Both the position numbers and the translations under genes were made by a program. From Oegoconia quadripuncta (taxonomy: Eukaryota > Arthropoda > Insecta > Lepidoptera > Autostichidae): a DNA stretch of 64,000 nucleotides. Positions within the stretch are counted from its first letter, which is position 1. Each line of letters starts with the position of its first letter. Below the pieces are notes generated by a model. It had not been told where the DNA came from. It did not search any database and saw nothing but the letters and a program-made list of their open reading frames with translations. Shown in pieces: positions 13,366 through 24,550 of the stretch. Location: assembly GCA_949316235.1 (NCBI GenBank), contig OX438754.1, positions 9,161,501 through 9,225,500 of the forward strand. Reading direction: 5' to 3'.

Positions 13366-13582
13366 ATGAAAGTCTCTGAAGTAGCCCAGCGGATTAGTAG
13401 GTTTAAGTGGCAGTGCGCAGGGCAGGTAGCTCGAAGAAATGATGGTCTATGGGGCATTATATTAAAGATCTCGAGTGGAGACCACGCATCGGCAAGCGCA
13501 ACCTGAGCTGGATGCAGGATGGAGGCTTACGAGTATGTTCAGTAGTGGACGTCCTGTGGCTAATATGATGAAGATGATGAAT
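13366..13582 (+). pseudogene. RTE-type LINE remnant (RT C-terminus and 3' end)
   Basis: Reading from 13366 gives MKVSEVAQRISRFKWQCAGQ then VARRNDGLWG. After a one-base shift near 13466 it continues LEWRPRIGKRNLSWMQDG. The K-W-x-W/C-AGH-like, ARR-DG and LEWRPR-GKR spacing is typical of the C-terminal end of RTE-clade reverse transcriptases. The following AGTAGTGGACGTCCTGTGGCTAAT and ATGATGAAGATGATGA match the usual lepidopteran RTE 3' terminus with its GAT-repeat tail. The copy is 5'-truncated, frameshifted and inactive. Confidence 0.8.
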
Positions 13583-13829
13583 GGCTATCTTACATTATTA
13601 TTATAGTGTATCAAAGCTAGGTAAATATAATTGACGTAGTACTCATTCGCCTACACAATTACCTAGCCCTAATTTGGATAAATATAATCAATCAAGCAAA
13701 TACGCTTTATTGTATAACAAGGAACCAGGCACACCTGTCGTTACGGAAATTTTGACTTGTAATTAAATATTACAAGCAATATTGTAATACTCTTCTAATT
13801 CTGTTTTTAATTAGATACTAGAGCAATTT

Positions 13830-14010
13830 AATAAATAAATAATAAAATAAAATATCCTTAGACATACACACAGCGCCATCTAGTTCCACACTAAGCAACT
13901 ATAGGCTCGTATTGTGATACCAGATGGTTGATATACTACATAAATACATTTTTTTTTTTGTAAATAAATACTTATTATAAATTAAAACATCCATAACTCG
14001 GGTACACAAG
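13830..14010 (-). mobile_element. tRNA-derived SINE (family A), body and tail without head
   Basis: On the minus strand the body carries AACTCGGGTACACAAG-type sequence, GTGGAACTAGATGGCGCTGTGTG and a TATT-rich tail, matching the plus-strand copy at 34420-34598. The tRNA-like promoter head is missing, so it is a 5'-truncated insertion. An internal T/A-rich expansion lies near 13950. Confidence 0.75.
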
Positions 14011-14654
14011 TCCTCCTATTGGTTAATAAATTATTAGGGCTCTTACTTTTGATTCTACATAATTTTCTTAATAATATACTTATAAACTATCCTAATATTC
14101 CACTGTAATATCAAACAGAAGTCAGTTTCATTTCCACTTAATCAGTACTGTCTTGTACTAACCACAGCCACCTAAATACGCCAAACGCATATAAGCCCTT
14201 AGGCCATTATCCTAAAATTCATCTTATCTCTCGCTGCGATCCCTCGCTCGGTTAATGAACGAATAAATAAATTGTGCCCTTCTTGTAAACAGCTAACGTG
14301 ATACTCTTATGGGCCCCACTGTAAGGGGTAAGTGGATTTCGGTGTTGTACCGGATCTGTTATGTATAGGTACATACATTATCTGTATTTGTGTTTGTATG
14401 TAACACCTCATTGGTGTCAGTGTAAATCTGCGAGAGACTGCACGAGGATAGAACTATATATGGGACGTGCCTAAGTAGGTGGAGTCTAATATTTTACCTG
14501 TAAATGTTTGTGTTTATAAATGTTTGACATGTTCATGATATTAAATTCCCTTCATATTGACTTCAATCATAACTAAGTATGTAAACAAGTCTAGGGCGGC
14601 TACTTTAACCTACTTCTTATTGTCGTACCGAATTGAAACTTTGCAAGTATGTAA

Positions 14655-14848
14655 TTAAATAAATAAATAAATATTTAGGACACTTACAGCAATCATCTAG
14701 TCCCAAACTAAGCAAAGCTTGTGATATGGATACTAGATAACAGATAAACATATATAAATATTTATATAAACATCCATGATTCGGATTCGAGCCCGCAACC
14801 GTTGGTTTCGCTGACAGTGTCACTATCCACTACACCAACCGGTCGTCA
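14655..14848 (-). mobile_element. tRNA-derived SINE (family A), nearly complete
   Basis: Read on the minus strand from 14848, the head is GACGACCGGTTGGTGTAGTGG (A box TGGTGTAGTGG), with the B box GGGCTCGAATCC about 50 nt further on. The body contains ATACTAGATGATTGC-like sequence and ends in (TATT)n at 14655-14672. The head is nearly the same as at 34329, which defines the family. A small minus-strand open frame through it is not a gene. Confidence 0.8.
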
Positions 14849-14900
14849 AGACCGGTGGTACAATATTCAGATATTGTACCACCATCGAGGTGATCTAATT

Positions 14901-15025
14901 ATGGAGCTGGGAGATGGATAGTAGAATTCAACAAGGGTTTTGTTTTGACAAGTCCAATGCATTACATTTGGTAACGAAGGGCTGGTTGGTTACGGAGCCG
15001 GGAGGAGGATAGTGGAACTCTTTAA
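14901..15025 (+). repeat. Imperfect direct repeat, period about 91 bp
   Basis: ATGGAGCTGGGAGATGGATA (14901) recurs as ACGGAGCCGGGAGGAGGATA (14992). Both units run into GT(A/G)GAA(T/C)TC and are followed by an AATGCATTA word. The unit may come from a dispersed lepidopteran repeat, but no element boundary is visible. Confidence 0.5.
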
Positions 15026-15253
15026 TGCATTAAACAGTTTTTATAAACTGTAATAAAAAATATTATAGATTAGATTAGGTTTATATAGCCCATTCATACA
15101 ATATCATGTCATACAAACAAATTATAGTAGACTTACATTATATACATAAAGTCATGATCATTATCTCAAATGTGGTGGTCAGAGATATCCCAAACAATAG
15201 TGTTTAGGTATTAGAGTTTAATAATTGAAACAACATCCACGGTTCACCTTATG

Positions 15254-15409
15254 AAAACCTTTTTATAAAAAGAGCAACCTCTCAACTTTCTTGCTTGTTC
15301 TTCTTGGGGGAAAATTGCCTTTTGAACAATAAAAATGTAAAATCTGACTATTTTAAGTGTACCCTGTGTACCTACAAAATAAAGCATTTTAAATTTGATT
15401 TGATTTGAT
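15254..15409 (+). mobile_element. LINE 3' UTR fragment, same family as 5634-6022
   Basis: AAAGAGCAACCTCTC, TTTCTTGCTTGTTCTTCT, CTGACTATTTTAAGTGTACC and the AAAATAAAGCATTTT polyadenylation region repeat the 3' UTR at 5870-6022 almost base for base. It ends in a TTTGA-type tail (TTTGATTTGATTTGAT). Only about 155 nt of 3' UTR were copied, so there is no coding sequence. Confidence 0.85.
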
Positions 15410-15782
15410 ATGTGAAAGTAAGCTGAAAGATATTTTAAGAAGATTAGTATAAAATATTTACTATTTACAATACAAAAAATGATATCCGAACTGTTAGGGG
15501 TCCGTAAAAAATTGATTTTTTGACCAAGTTCTAGTTTATTGATTCTCAGTTGATTAACAATGAACAGGGTCACTCCAAATTGCTCGTGAAATTGTTCTTT
15601 TAATAGAAAAAGAAGTCAAGAAATTCAATTTATTTACCACAAGTAGACACATACGAGAAATTATTAAACAAAAAATAAGGACAAACTACAAAACATAGAA
15701 AAACAAATACAAACATTTTGTGTATCTGCCACTGTGGCAAAAGGAGTTAGGACTCAGCATAATGCTCAGGTCAGACTTTTTA

Positions 15783-15909
15783 GTGTTACTATATTTCGTC
15801 AGCCATTTTGTAATGTAAAATGTCATAAAACCTTTGATATCTTAAACTCGAGTATTTTTCAAAATATTTTATGACAAAACCAAAATGACTGATGAAATAG
15901 ATCTTCACA
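15783..15909. mobile_element. Short palindromic (MITE-like) element
   Basis: The arm ATATTTCGTCAGCCATTTTG (15791-15810) is matched in reverse by CAAAATGACTGATGAAAT at 15881-15898, and weaker matching continues outwards. TGTCATAAAA / TTTTATGACA sits inside the arms. The structure fits a non-autonomous DNA transposon or an old fold-back element. No target-site duplication can be assigned. Confidence 0.55.
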
Positions 15910-16056
15910 TTGTATCAATGTTCGTTAGGTATATGTATAAAGTGTAATCAAATTCATGTAAGTACTTCCGTGAAATCACACATGGTCTACTGGTGATATT
16001 GATTAACCCTGCATGGGATATTTCGTGATAACCCATAACATTAATTGAATAAAAAT

Positions 16057-16145
16057 ATGATGGCACATTTTAGCGCTCCTAATAGTGAGTGCGATGTGGC
16101 GCGAACTGAAATTTATTTATACCGAGCGCTAAAATGTGCTATCAT
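16057..16145. mobile_element. 89-bp inverted-repeat hairpin
   Basis: The 22-bp arms (ATGATGGCACATTTTAGCGCTC at 16057-16078 and its complement at 16124-16145) differ at a single position and flank a 45-bp loop. It is most likely a miniature inverted-repeat element. The small size also makes a stem-loop RNA conceivable, but no known microRNA sequence is recognised. Confidence 0.6.
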
Positions 16146-18111
16146 AATTAATTAAAAACCATTGATTTTAAATAGGTATATAACCTAATTTCCGGAATTA
16201 TTTTTTCCATTTTTCAATGAAGAAGAATTGAAGAATTCTTTGCCGAGCTAATAATTATGTCAAGATTTTAGAGAAGTACCAACATGAACTTGAATACACA
16301 ATGTAATAAAATTATATATCGTAACCAATTTCTTGTTTAAAGATTACTTAGATTAACTAATATGATGGGCTGACCGTGTCCTGTAGTTGTGGGATGGAAA
16401 ACAGTCCATCATTTCTTTAATACAAGTAATTTTGAAAAGTTTGAGCCTAAGTAATATACAATATTATATTAGTAGTACATACTTAAGAAGAAACGAGATA
16501 TGTTGGAAATTAAAATTTATCCAGCATTAATATATTATTTATTAAGAGAGTATTTGCAGTGGTCGATAAATAGATGCCATAATAAAGGTAGGTATGGCGC
16601 AGCAAATACCAAAATTTCAGATATAGGTATATAACGTTATTTTAAGAAGAAGTTATCCACTTTTTCAATATCTCATATTAGACAGTGCATCCATAATCAT
16701 TTCCATTCTATTCTGAATAATAATAATACCTTATTTTTGGGAACCGTTATGGTTGCTTAATTTATTTGAAAGTTCATAAAGACAACAGTGAGAAACTAGA
16801 TGAATTATTAAAATGGAACGAATATTTCACTAAATCTGCTAGAAATATTACTAATAAGCAATTTGCATTTATATTCCGATATCACATAAAATTCAGAACA
16901 AGTGCCAAATAAATATGTTAATTTAATGCAACCGCCGTTACGACATTAGAATTGTACTGTAATTGTCACTTGATCGTGAGCAGAATGCCTATACAGCTAT
17001 TTCAATAATATTAAATTCTATTTACTGAATTTTTGTCTTACAGAAATTTGTAAAAGAAAGATTTGTATAGGATAAATATAGCCATCCTATCATTTATAAA
17101 ATTTCCCCCGTCCTTTGTCTTTTTCCAAATTGACTTTACTTTTATAAATATACTTATTGAAAATAAAATTGTTTCCCCGTTTTTTTTTTAAACTAAATCC
17201 CAACTAATTGTTGGCTAATTACTCTGAGAAAGTCAAAGTAAAAAAATAAACTTTTGAAACTGTTCTGTAACTATCACGATTTTATTACCTAAATTGAAGA
17301 TGAAGGATCGTCGGTAAATGCCTATTGATCCTTGAAGATCTCAAGATGTTAAAATTCTGGGAACACCGTTGCCAGCGGAGTTCAATAATTTAGCCCATAT
17401 ACTGTGAACGAAAAAGCTCACGTGAGTCTTCGGTATGTGAACAACAAATGGGTGGAAATCGGTAGTCTGAAGAACGAAAGGCGATTCCATAGTATTTTTT
17501 ATATAAAAATAATTATTAATTCCAGTAATTAAAGTAGGATATATAGGGCTATAGTGATAATAATAATACTAGTGTAATAATATTCAAGGGCAACTGTCAA
17601 TTACTAGGTACCTATATTATAAGTACCTTTACCTAAAAGTATAAGTGTCTTAGAAATTTATATGCATAGGTACTGATTTAGTGTACAAAAATTTGCTTCA
17701 GGCTGTTTAGAAACTGAATGTAGAAAGAAGGAAAAGACTGATTACGCAGCACTTTGAAGTACCCTATAAATAATACACGAGAAGTAAATAATCTCTCCAC
17801 AATCCATATTTCACGGAAACCTTTTGCCATCTTCGCCGTGATTTGCGAAAGAATTTACGATTTCACTCCTCGTATTTAATTTTGGAAGTCAAAAATAACA
17901 TTCGTTATTCGGCATGTTGATTTCACTTTACCCACATAGGCACCTTGGCTATATGAACGGAACCGAACGATAGTGCTCTCCAAGGCTATCCCATCCCATT
18001 ATACATTATTTGTTTCCCCAATCATGGTATAACGCTGTAAAGGATTACAATATTTACATGTGTAGTCCACTCGTATGTCTCGAGTTATCTTGAACTTATT
18101 ATATATAAACT
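16146..18111. other. Non-coding A+T-rich stretch
   Basis: No gene, RNA gene or mobile element recognised. A GCTCACGTGAG palindrome containing a CACGTG E-box lies near 17417 in a slightly G+C-richer patch. The rest is low-complexity A+T-rich DNA. Confidence 0.5.
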
Positions 18112-18150
18112 GATTCTACGCAAGTGAAGCAGCGGGCGGAAGGCTAATAC
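18112..18150 (+). mobile_element. 3'-end relic of the Helitron-like family
   Basis: GATTCTACGCAAGTGAAGCAGCGGGCGGAAGGCTAAT parallels the terminal TTCTACGCAGGCGAAGCCGCGGGCGGAAAGCTAGT of the copies ending at 24550, 52152 and 53638. The terminal CTAG has decayed to CTAA. The 5' part is absent. Confidence 0.6.
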
Positions 18151-18264
18151 TACATAAAAATCATTTAGAATCTGTTTTCAATGTTTTGACATTGACACTA
18201 ATATAGCTACACTATATAAACGTAATGAGTACAATCCGTTACTATAATTAGTCGATGTGAATAT

Positions 18265-18389
18265 TAGGTCCTTATCTATGAAATTGGCGTTTTGTATGAA
18301 GAATTTCATTAAGAACAGTCACAACAACGAACAATTTTGTTTTTTTTTCTCCTCAAAAAAAAAACTCCAATTTCATAGGTAAAGACCTA
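18265..18389. mobile_element. TA-flanked palindromic MITE
   Basis: Terminal inverted repeats of about 29 bp (GGTCCTTATCTATGAAATTGG at 18267 onwards and its near-complement ending GACC at 18387) enclose an A/T-rich centre. Both ends abut TA (18265-18266 and 18388-18389), the target preference of Tc1/mariner-type elements. It has no coding capacity. Confidence 0.65.
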
Positions 18390-18483
18390 TTTAGTAAAGA
18401 CATATTTAATTTGGTTTCCGTTTTGCATTGAATTTTCCGTATTTTTGCGTTGTTATATTAAAGTACCTTTCTAGATACTGACT

Positions 18484-18636
18484 GAATAACTGTTTTTTTT
18501 CTGTCAACAAAGTTTAACGATATAACGGAAGAACATGATACAGTTAAACAAAAACTGTTGTCTTCTAGAAAGAATCTTATATCCTAAAGATATAAGACTA
18601 AGTCTAACTTTTGTTGACAGAAAAAAACAGTTATTC
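18484..18636. mobile_element. 153-bp palindromic MITE-like element
   Basis: GAATAACTG, a T run, CTGTCAACAAAG and TTTAAC at the left end are mirrored by the complement at the right end (GTTGACAG, an A run, CAGTTATTC, to 18636). The interior is a weaker palindrome around TTATATCCTAAAGATATAAG. It lies about 95 bp from the element at 18265-18389. The superfamily is unknown. Confidence 0.6.
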
Positions 18637-20403
18637 CTTGGTTTTAAACATAGCGAAAAGCAAGATTACTTTCGCTCTGATTATTGTTTCGATTGACTGG
18701 AAGAAATCTTCATATTATTCAATATTTTTAACAACTAAGCATTTGCTTTTGTGCAATAAAGTATTATCAAACAACATACAATTGATTCTTGCCTTTTCTG
18801 AACTCGATACTAAATTCAAGATTTACAGAAGTACGGGCCATAGCCTTAATGGCACGAAAAGCTTATATTATGTAATACGTCCAATATAAACAAGCCTGGT
18901 AACTGAGATAACGTGAGCCGGGGTATTTAGTCATCTATTTAAAGAAAGAGAACGCCATTAATTTCGGTGGGGCATTATTTACTGAGTTAAGTAGGCACGA
19001 AACGGGTTCCTTGTAACTCGATAAATCCTCCGTCGAAAGCTTCGAATAAATCTCTCGAATACACGATAAGAATCGATGTCTCACGCGACGTATTTATTTA
19101 TCTTTTCTGTATATAAAACCCGGAAGAGTGTGTGTCGACGAACTGAACATTTTTAATGCTTTCTCTCCTTTTAAAAGTCAAAAAATAAATCTTCTTTCGA
19201 TGTTTTCCTCTGATTATGATTCGGATTCTTTTTTCGAATATATCGAAAGCCGACGCGAAATTTCGTTTGGAGATAAATTCTTGAGGTGAATACAAATTAA
19301 AGGTAACTCGAGTTTATTGAATGCAAAAATTATCGCGAATAAGTTTCACATGTACGCAGATACGTGTAATTTTTCACAAGTTATCTTAACAACGCTGGCG
19401 CGCGATTTATTGTCGATGATCAGGAAGTTTTACAACCTCTTCGAGTCCTTCCTGTTATTTAAGTGGTTTCCATTACGTACCTACTTATTAATGTCAACAC
19501 CTTTAAATACCAAATATCAAAATTCCTTGAATAGTCACAAAATTCATTGGAGAAATTGTATACCAATGCCAAGCAAGATTTACGATATTCCTAGACTTAG
19601 GTAATAAATACAATCTACGAGTTATCGTAACACTCCGTTGTTACGAAGGTCGATGGAAAGCCTTAATGTGGCCGATAGTTAAAGACACTGGGATATTTTA
19701 AGTCAAACTTACATGAACACAAAATTTAACTTTATTCGAGATTGTAATACCCGTTTTGCCCGACTGCAGTATGTTCTACGTGTGTATCTATACATGTGGG
19801 ATTCTTTATTTCCTGGAAGCAGCCATACAGCTGGATGGATTTTAATTACTGGTTTCATCATAAGATTGGTTACGTCACAAAATTTGTATTCACAGCGGCC
19901 CTAAGAGAAACTTTGTCAAAATAAAAAAAAATGTTCTAAGACTACATTGGAAAGTGCGCATCTTGAGGATTCTGAAAATATGCATTGTAAGCGAGATATA
20001 TAATGCTGCAGATGTGTGCATTGAGAGGTAATTCACGTTGGCTTTTCCACTTTTACTTGGCTTTTTACACAGTAAGGTTTTTTATTTTTTTAAGTACGTA
20101 TTGGATCTATTTATATACTTTTGTGTATTTTATTGTATTAGTTTTGTATTTCAAATATAAGATTATTGATATAAGTCGTTAATCAGTCTGGTTTAAATGT
20201 CCCAAATGAACTATCAGCTCTTTACGTCTTTGCCTCGACATCCCGAACATCTCCGTACTTATATATTAATGAACGTACTTATATATCTATGTAAACGGCT
20301 ATTTTTGTAATAGGTACTCCGTTTGAGAACTCGATGCTTTTAAAACGGTACCGTACGGCTATTAGTATTAATTATTTATTGGAGTAAGGTAAAATTCTAA
20401 AAT
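18637..20403. other. Non-coding stretch with a TATA-like motif
   Basis: No gene is recognised. A G+C-richer patch at 19000-19320 contains CTGTATATAAAACCCGG (about 19108), which resembles a TATA box, but no initiator or plausible first exon follows. Open frames at 18611-18889, 19317-19604 and 19713-19904 have no recognisable domains and are probably chance. Confidence 0.4.
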
Positions 20404-20474
20404 TCCCCATCCCATCTAATCCCATATCCCATCCCATCCCATATCCCATATCCATAATCCCATAAAATCCCATT
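20404..20474. repeat. Degenerate (CCCAT)n minisatellite
   Basis: About a dozen CCCAT or CCCATAT units with interspersed TAAT and AAAT. The repeat forces a periodic GWDMGWD-like peptide in a minus-strand frame, which should not be taken as a gene. Confidence 0.8.
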
Positions 20475-23400
20475 CTAATAAAAAAAAATAAAAATAAATA
20501 AACTTCAAGATATGCGCTTCCAAATCCATTAAATTTCCGCTGGCGATTATAAATAGGTATAGGTAGGTAACTAAGTGTATCACGAGATAAAGATTCCTAC
20601 ATGGTAGCTTGTACATACAGTCCTTATCATTATATTAAATCTGAGTAGCTATAATATATTCGGAAGGTAATAAAAACGAACGAATGAACGTACAGAAATA
20701 TCGGCCAATAGTCTCATAGTATTACTACTTACTGATTGTACTATACGTACACTGCCTCTGATTCTATTAAAATAATTAAGTATGTATTATATACAGATAA
20801 GTACTTTTATGAACATTATCTAGTTCCAGTATTAGTTCCATTTTTAAATTTGCATACTTACATTGAATTTGTGTATACTATATTTCACAGAATCCACAGC
20901 TCTTATATTACGGTTACATCAATTATATTACGGTAAAAGAATTCTTATTGCGCGAAAATAGGATTCAATTTAAATAAAACTGTATTCTATAACTTTGTAA
21001 CCAATCGTCAAAGTTCACCAAAGTGAACGCTAAGCACATAGGTAGGTATTTAAGTTGTTATTTTTTAAGTTTTGAACGTATTTTATATTGATTATTAATA
21101 ACATGTAAATTTAGAAAATCATCCAGGTAAACAAACCAACTGTATCCATTACAAGGTATCTCGGATGCGGACCAACCAATTTCCATCAAACATAGCTATA
21201 AGAATCATCTCTTCGACGATCGACAAGAGCTTCGACGATTAGGCAAATCTTCAAACTTATGTATTAACACCCCTATTTTGCATGGAGGGTTAAAGGACTT
21301 GCTAGGACCCGAACTACAAGAAAATGAAGAGGGATTCAAAATTAAAAAATGATATAAATTAAATCTTCAAATATTAAATTTTCTTTTCTCAACGATTTAA
21401 TGATAGATTTTGGAAAGTATGTGTGTTTTATATCTTTTATTTTCTCCATCCCCTATTCAAAAGACGTATACAGTGTACACCGGCTGTTTCATAACCGAAA
21501 TGGCGGTCGTCGAACCATGGACCGGAGTGTGTCGGTTGGTCGAGGCCGCTACGAACATTTATCATCTCGATAAGGTCCGGTGGCATGTGTAATTTCATTA
21601 TACAGCTCCTATTTTGTTGAGATTAAAAAAAATAATATCGATCTGTCGATTCATGTGGGCGAAAGTACATATTTTTTATAAGTTCGCTGGTTATTATTAC
21701 GCAGAAATTTATGGCAAACTTTTAGTTCACAATAAAAAGACATTATCAGACTTTGTCTTATTACTATGATCGACAATAATTTTTTATAGGACTAATTGGA
21801 GTTCCAGGTTCCAGGGAAATAACGTTTCAGATCCACCAAAAAACTGCTGTACCTATAACGGTAAATAGAATTTGGAAAGCCCGAAGAAAATAAATTATTA
21901 TGTCATCCAGATAAACCAAACCAACTATGATAAAAGCTAAATATTTCCGAGTTTAGCCACCGAAATATAAAAATATCATCGTCATCACGAAACGGTTTAC
22001 TGAATTGCATAAAAGCATATAACCTGACCCCTCACTCAATTTGGACCACGCATTGCTGAGAAAGCCTTTACAAACACACACAACGCCGTCAAACACATTA
22101 CACACGTAGTTTTTAGTCTGGTTTAAAAATAAAAAACTTGTCCCACGTCCGTCGTGATATCCAGGAGGCTGGCCGTAAGCCTTATTGTTTGTTCTAAATA
22201 TTTAGTCCCTGGCTGTGCTACGCATTATCCAGAAACCCAGATAACTCCCTAAGGAGAATATGTCCACCTCATTCCCCGGGCCAAACTTTTTGTGGACCGA
22301 AGTTCGAAATTAAATAGTGGTCGTATCAGTCGCTTCGGTAAAACGTTCATAGTTACGCCTACGCCACTCTACCCTAAAACTGTTCGCACTTTTGTCATCT
22401 GGCAACATACATACATTTTTCAATCGCTTAGCACAAAAGTAACAAGTCATAATGATAACTAACATGTCATTGGCACGCAGACTACAGAATTCTGAAAATT
22501 TTGGCATGAGATACTTGGCCTTCTGCCATTTTTATTATGCGTTAGGTGAGATGCACAGGGCGGGGCGGGAGTTACGAATGGAAATCAATACTAACTGCAC
22601 ACTGCTGCATTGCTCCAATATAAATCAGCCCCTCTGTGCCTCTACCCGGCACCCCGTTGCTTGCCAAACTCCGACTCATGCAAATATCGCCCGCATTTCA
22701 TAGGGGTAAGAGTTGAATTTCAGTTGGCACTAAATTAAAGAATGGTCGCGAATCTATTAATAATAATGTAGGAGTAAAGCATTCTGAGACATTTTTATAT
22801 CCTCAAAAATGTTTTTGCAAGATTTTGGTTCTGTTCCGTAATTTTATTTGTTCAAATGTTGTTTATTTGATCGTTCACCTCATATTATTTAGTGTCTATG
22901 TTTTTATGAATATATAGTAATAAAAGTATTTAGAAATTACACAACATTAGACGCAGTCAGTCCTTACTGGATGGGTGACACCTATAGTTGTGCTACAGCA
23001 CAATTTTCATACTTCATGTTTCCGTGTTCAAAGCGTCTCGGTTGTTTTTAATTGAAGGCAGTTGTAAAGCAACGTTGGCGGCCTGGACAGAGCCCTAACT
23101 CGGCACAATTCCACGAATCCGCGCTGGGTTCGCATTTATTTATTTATTTACTTATTTAATAGAATCAACAACATTATTGCAGAAATTATATTATAGTAAA
23201 CTAATACTAAACTTATGCCAATTAGTGATTCTTATTATGTTACTGACAATGGTTATCGTTATAATTGAGTGGGTAACGTTTTAATTATATTACAAGAAAA
23301 TTGGTACTTTTACATTATTATCAAAAAAACAATCCTCAGTAATAGTAATAAAAATTGCATAGTGTTAAAAGTCAAACTAAAGGAATTAAGTAATTTGAAG

Positions 23401-24318
23401 CCAAAAAAAAATGACAAAACTATAGATCTATGTAACAATTAACTAATGAAAATAATGATTAAATAAAATAAGTTGGTGGACTAATGGTCCATACCATCTC
23501 CTAGTAAGCGAAGGCTTCGCCCATATAGTGGAAATAAAGTTAGGCTCGATGTGTAACAAAAATATACGAATACTGCATACAATATCTTATTTTAATAAAT
23601 TATAAGACCGTGGCCGAAACAGCAGGGGCATACTGACTTAATTCAAATTAAAATTCATTTATTCAATGAACAATTGGTACTAACACTTCATTTTATGCAT
23701 ATTGATAACCTTTATGAGTAAGTGGTTGAAAAACAACAGGAAACTCAGCGGGTGGATTTTAAGAATTCTTGGTTGGTCCTTTCCTTGTAAGTACCTACTC
23801 TGGTGTAAGGTAACCCGGCCTAGTATACACTGCCGGGCGTCAGATAAGGAACAGGCTTTGCTCACGGCGCGCACTAAGTCTCTGCCTTTATTTATTACGT
23901 TCTACGTGCCCCAAGCGAGCAATCCTTCCACCAACTTACTTTCACAACCCTCAAATCTAATACCCATTCGAAATTCTACCCTAAACCGTAGCCATACAGT
24001 GGTGTAACTGCAGAGTAGCTAGTAAGTGTAGCTATGTTATATAGTACTAATTGATAACGCGCACTGTATCTGGTATTGTCATGATTTAGAGCGTCTTTGG
24101 ATTCCGATGCGCGATTTATGTGGAGCCTGTGTTGGTACGAATGTCTGTGCTAAAGTTTATTTTATTGTATTAGGTTTTGCTTCATTTGTTCTCTACTGTT
24201 TGGTAAAAAGATATTACATAAAGACCCATAAGTATAGGAGGCAGTGGTCCTCTCTCTCGTAAGGGATAGGGAAAGTTTATATCATATATACGGACATTTA
24301 CAGTTCTGAAATTATGAA
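20475..24318. other. Long stretch without a recognised gene
   Basis: Several patches are clearly less A+T-rich than their surroundings: 21460-21600, 22150-22300, 22540-22700 (with ATGCAAAT near 22678) and 23800-24110. They look unique rather than repetitive and may be conserved non-coding DNA. Short frames through them (21410-21592 +, 22452-22703 +, 23702-24007 +) have no recognisable domains. At 23137 a (TTTA)n tract might be the tail of an unidentified minus-strand retroposon. Confidence 0.45.
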
Positions 24319-24550
24319 TCTAACTCATATAAAAACGAAAGTTTGGATGTTTGTTTGTTTGTTGCTCAATCACAGCGAAACGGATGAACGGATTTGGATG
24401 AAATTTGGTATGTAGGTAGATAGAATATACCCTGGATTGAGACATAGGATATTTTTTATCTCGAAAAAATGTGTAGGTAGTTCCCGCGGGACAAACAAAT
24501 TTCCGCGATAAAGTTATTCCACGCAGGCGAAGCCGCGGGCGGAAAGCTAG
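24319..24550 (+). mobile_element. Helitron-like non-autonomous element, complete copy
   Basis: It begins TCTAACTCATATAAAAACG after an A and ends GGCGGAAAGCTAG before a T, fitting the Helitron pattern A|TC...CTRR|T. Upstream of the CTAG, CGC-A-GGC-GAA-GCC-GCG can form a short hairpin, also expected for Helitrons. Inner landmarks are GTTTGGATGTTTGTTTG, CACAGCGAAACGGATGAACGG and TTCCCGCGGGA. The sequence strongly resembles a widespread lepidopteran repeat. It has no coding capacity and depends on an autonomous Helitron elsewhere. Target-site duplication is not expected, and none is seen. Confidence 0.8.

Noticed and set aside
15244..15573. 109-codon minus-strand open frame
   Set aside because: Half of it lies in the reverse complement of a LINE 3' UTR; the rest has no domain.
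19100..19140. TATA-box promoter (TATATAAAACCCGG)
   Set aside because: A single TATA-like word in A+T-rich DNA without initiator, first exon or downstream gene.
20416..20616. Minus-strand frame with repeated GWDMGWD-like peptide
   Set aside because: Produced by the (CCCAT)n minisatellite.
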